The notes below the pieces were generated by a model, which searched no databases, had not been told where the DNA came from, and worked only from the letters and a program-made list of their open reading frames with translations. This document shows, piece by piece, positions 4,361 through 6,010 of a stretch of DNA of 6,010 bases (positions are counted from its first letter, which is position 1; the number at the start of each line of letters is the position of its first letter). Source of the stretch: an uncultured Mucilaginibacter sp. (lineage in GTDB: Bacteria; Bacteroidota; Bacteroidia; Sphingobacteriales; Sphingobacteriaceae); contig CAMLFI010000173.1 in the NCBI GenBank assembly GCA_946479225.1, positions 1-6,010 of the forward strand, given 5' to 3'. The position numbers were made by a program, and so were the translations under genes.

Positions 4361-6010
4361 ATTTGCTTTCCATTCATTGTTTCGCAAGTCTACATCCGGA
4401 AGCTCGCCGTTAGGGTCAATAAGTATGCTTTTTACGGGTAGCTTTGATGGAAATTTAAAAGTCCACACGCCACCTCTCTGCCAAACGTTTACAGGTAGCT
4501 GTATAGTTTCGGATCTGCCGTTGATAAGGGTGATTTTCAAATCCACAGGCATCGCCATTTTTCCTTTATTGATAACAGTTATCAATGCGCCCTTTGTTGA
4601 ATCATCATCTTCGTATTTAACGCTCTCAATTGCCTGATCTAATTTCCATGTAGTAAAGAACCACTCTTTCCAAAACCAATTAAGGTCTTCGCCGGCGGCG
4701 TTATTCATCGCTCTGAAGAAATCATAAGGCGTAGGATGTTTCATTGCCCAAGTTTTTATGTATTGATTAAAGGCATAATCAAACCTGTCGGTACCGAGCA
4801 CTACGTTTCGCAGTATTTTTAGGCCCAGCGCGGTTTTAATGTAATATTGACTATAGTCATTCAGGCCAATTGCTTCGGGAGGAGTCATTAACGGGTCTTT
4901 GCTACCTTTATACTGTTGCAAAATACTCTGTGCATCCAACTCTTTAGCATCGAAATATTCACCATTGTTAAATTCCTTTGCAGCAAAATCATTGATAAAG
5001 GTATTAAAACCCTCATCCTGCCACATGTATTTACGCTCATTTGAGCCCACAATCATAGGGAACCAGTTGTGGCCTATCTCATGGGTAACATCGCCCCATA
5101 ATTTGCCGTTTTTGTAGTTGCTTAAGCAAAATATAATGCCGGGATACTCCATCCCTAAAGCAACACCCGACACATTCACAGTTGAGTTCCAGGGATATTC
5201 AAAATACTTTTTAGAATAGATCTCCATGCTGTTTTTCAGATACTCGGTTGAACGGCTCCAGGCATCATTCCCTGCACTCTCTTTTGGATAGGCCGACATG
5301 GCAATTGCTTTGCGTCCGGATGGAAGATTTACCCTGACGGCATCCCAGATAAAAGCTTTTGAAGCCGCCCAGGCAACATCGCGGCTGTTTTCCATTTTAA
5401 AGTGCCAGGTAAGGGTTTCTTTACCCAAACGGGTAGAGCGATCACCAACTTCCCTTTCTGTTATCAGCATTACTGTCTTGTCGCTGCTTTTAGCTTCGGC
5501 AAGGCGTTTTAATTGTACCGGGGTAAGCACTTCGGCCGCATTTTGCAGATCGCCGGAGCCCACTACTATCATATCACCAGGCGCTGTAATGTAATAGTCA
5601 AAATCGCCATAATCGCAGTAAAACTCACCTAAACCCATGTAGGGTAGCGTATTCCATCCTTCAACATCATCATACACACACATTCTGGGGTACCATTGTG
5701 CTATTTCATAAACATAGCCCTGGTTGAATTTTTTACGACCCATGCGATCGGCTCCATATAGAGGAATAGAAAAGTTATAATCGATCTTTATCTGTATTTT
5801 ATCGCCTTTGGCGCCAAGAGCCTTATTAAGACGCAACTGCATACGTGCATCAGTAATAACCGGGTTTACCGAATAGGTTTGTCCTTTATAGCTAATATTT
5901 ACCGACGTTATGCGGATACCGCCCCGGTCAAATCCTTTTACATCAAAACGGTCACCGGTTACTGGTGTAGTGGCAGCGCCGCGGGAATCGGGCCTGAACA
6001 AATTCTGATC
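4358..6010 (-). CDS. M1-family zinc metallopeptidase, N-terminus outside window
   Basis: Gluzincin of the M1 aminopeptidase family, predicted to hydrolyse peptides, probably from the N-terminus. The frame is open to the right edge (first visible residues DQNLFRPDSRG), giving 550 visible residues. A TTG at 5999-6001 could be read as a start but is almost certainly internal, because the beta-rich N-terminal domain is already under way there. Visible residues about 1-210 form that domain. The catalytic domain (about 215-455) holds GMEYP (286-290, in place of the classical GAMEN), the zinc site HEIGH (310-314), 18 residues and then Glu333 as third ligand (WQDEGFNTF), and a probable transition-state Tyr390 in YYIKT. 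A beta-rich C-terminal region ends DPNGELPDVDLRNNEW. No type IX secretion tail and no long helical C-terminal domain are present, which fits the short M1 form. A signal peptide, if any, is off-window. It converges with the kinase gene at 12 bp. Confidence 0.93.
   Translation of the reverse strand, partial: DQNLFRPDSRGAATTPVTGDRFDVKGFDRGGIRITSVNISYKGQTYSVNPVITDARMQLRLNKALGAKGDKIQIKIDYNFSIPLYGADRMGRKKFNQGYVYEIAQWYPRMCVYDDVEGWNTLPYMGLGEFYCDYGDFDYYITAPGDMIVVGSGDLQNAAEVLTPVQLKRLAEAKSSDKTVMLITEREVGDRSTRLGKETLTWHFKMENSRDVAWAASKAFIWDAVRVNLPSGRKAIAMSAYPKESAGNDAWSRSTEYLKNSMEIYSKKYFEYPWNSTVNVSGVALGMEYPGIIFCLSNYKNGKLWGDVTHEIGHNWFPMIVGSNERKYMWQDEGFNTFINDFAAKEFNNGEYFDAKELDAQSILQQYKGSKDPLMTPPEAIGLNDYSQYYIKTALGLKILRNVVLGTDRFDYAFNQYIKTWAMKHPTPYDFFRAMNNAAGEDLNWFWKEWFFTTWKLDQAIESVKYEDDDSTKGALITVINKGKMAMPVDLKITLINGRSETIQLPVNVWQRGGVWTFKFPSKLPVKSILIDPNGELPDVDLRNNEWKAN

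Noticed and set aside
5298..5594. Plus-strand 98-residue frame inside the peptidase gene
   Set aside because: It is opposite the M1 N-terminal and early catalytic region. There is no recognisable domain and no start context.
1..6010. Possible novel defence, mobile or RNA-based system
   Set aside because: I found no nuclease, transposase, integrase, reverse transcriptase, repeat array, tRNA or large unexplained intergenic region. The gaps are all under 140 bp and the genes look like ordinary chromosomal ones.

Overview
The window looks like an ordinary chromosomal stretch from a Bacteroidota bacterium, most likely Sphingobacteriaceae (Mucilaginibacter or Pedobacter type). The basis is protein character recalled from memory, not a database search. 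It includes a DUF2784-like protein, an exported AroQ chorismate mutase with the sequence style of that phylum, a soluble GAF/PAS histidine kinase and a short-form M1 metallopeptidase. Base composition is moderately AT-rich. Most starts lack a strong Shine-Dalgarno, and candidate promoters resemble the Bacteroidota TTTG-N19-TAnnTTTG type; both fit the phylum.

Layout, left to right. (1) 1-333, plus strand: the 3' part of a small DUF2784-like membrane protein whose true start lies left of the window. (2) 330-1248, minus strand: two genes 34 bp apart, probably co-transcribed. A five-helix membrane protein of unknown function (733-1248) comes first, then a predicted periplasmic chorismate mutase (330-698). 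(3) 1352-1588, minus strand: a 78-residue conserved-looking soluble protein rich in His and Cys. (4) 1589-1726: a 138-bp divergent intergenic region with two overlapping back-to-back promoter candidates. (5) 1727-4345, plus strand: an 872-residue cytosolic sensor histidine kinase, GAF-coiled coil-PAS-PAS-GAF-HisKA-HATPase, starting with GTG and with no response regulator beside it. (6) 4358-6010, minus strand: an M1-family zinc metallopeptidase with a complete C-terminus, its N-terminus cut by the right edge. No intergenic gap exceeds 140 bp.

The genes do not form an obvious common pathway. The two convergent junctions (330-333 and 4343-4360) are extremely tight, with mirrored stop codons. 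I see no rRNA, tRNA, mobile element, CRISPR array, phage gene or defence cassette. I also see no convincing evidence of a new multi-gene system. The points most worth a second look are the exported chorismate mutase with two substituted active-site positions, its pairing with an unknown membrane protein, the overlapping divergent promoters and the orphan multi-sensor kinase.
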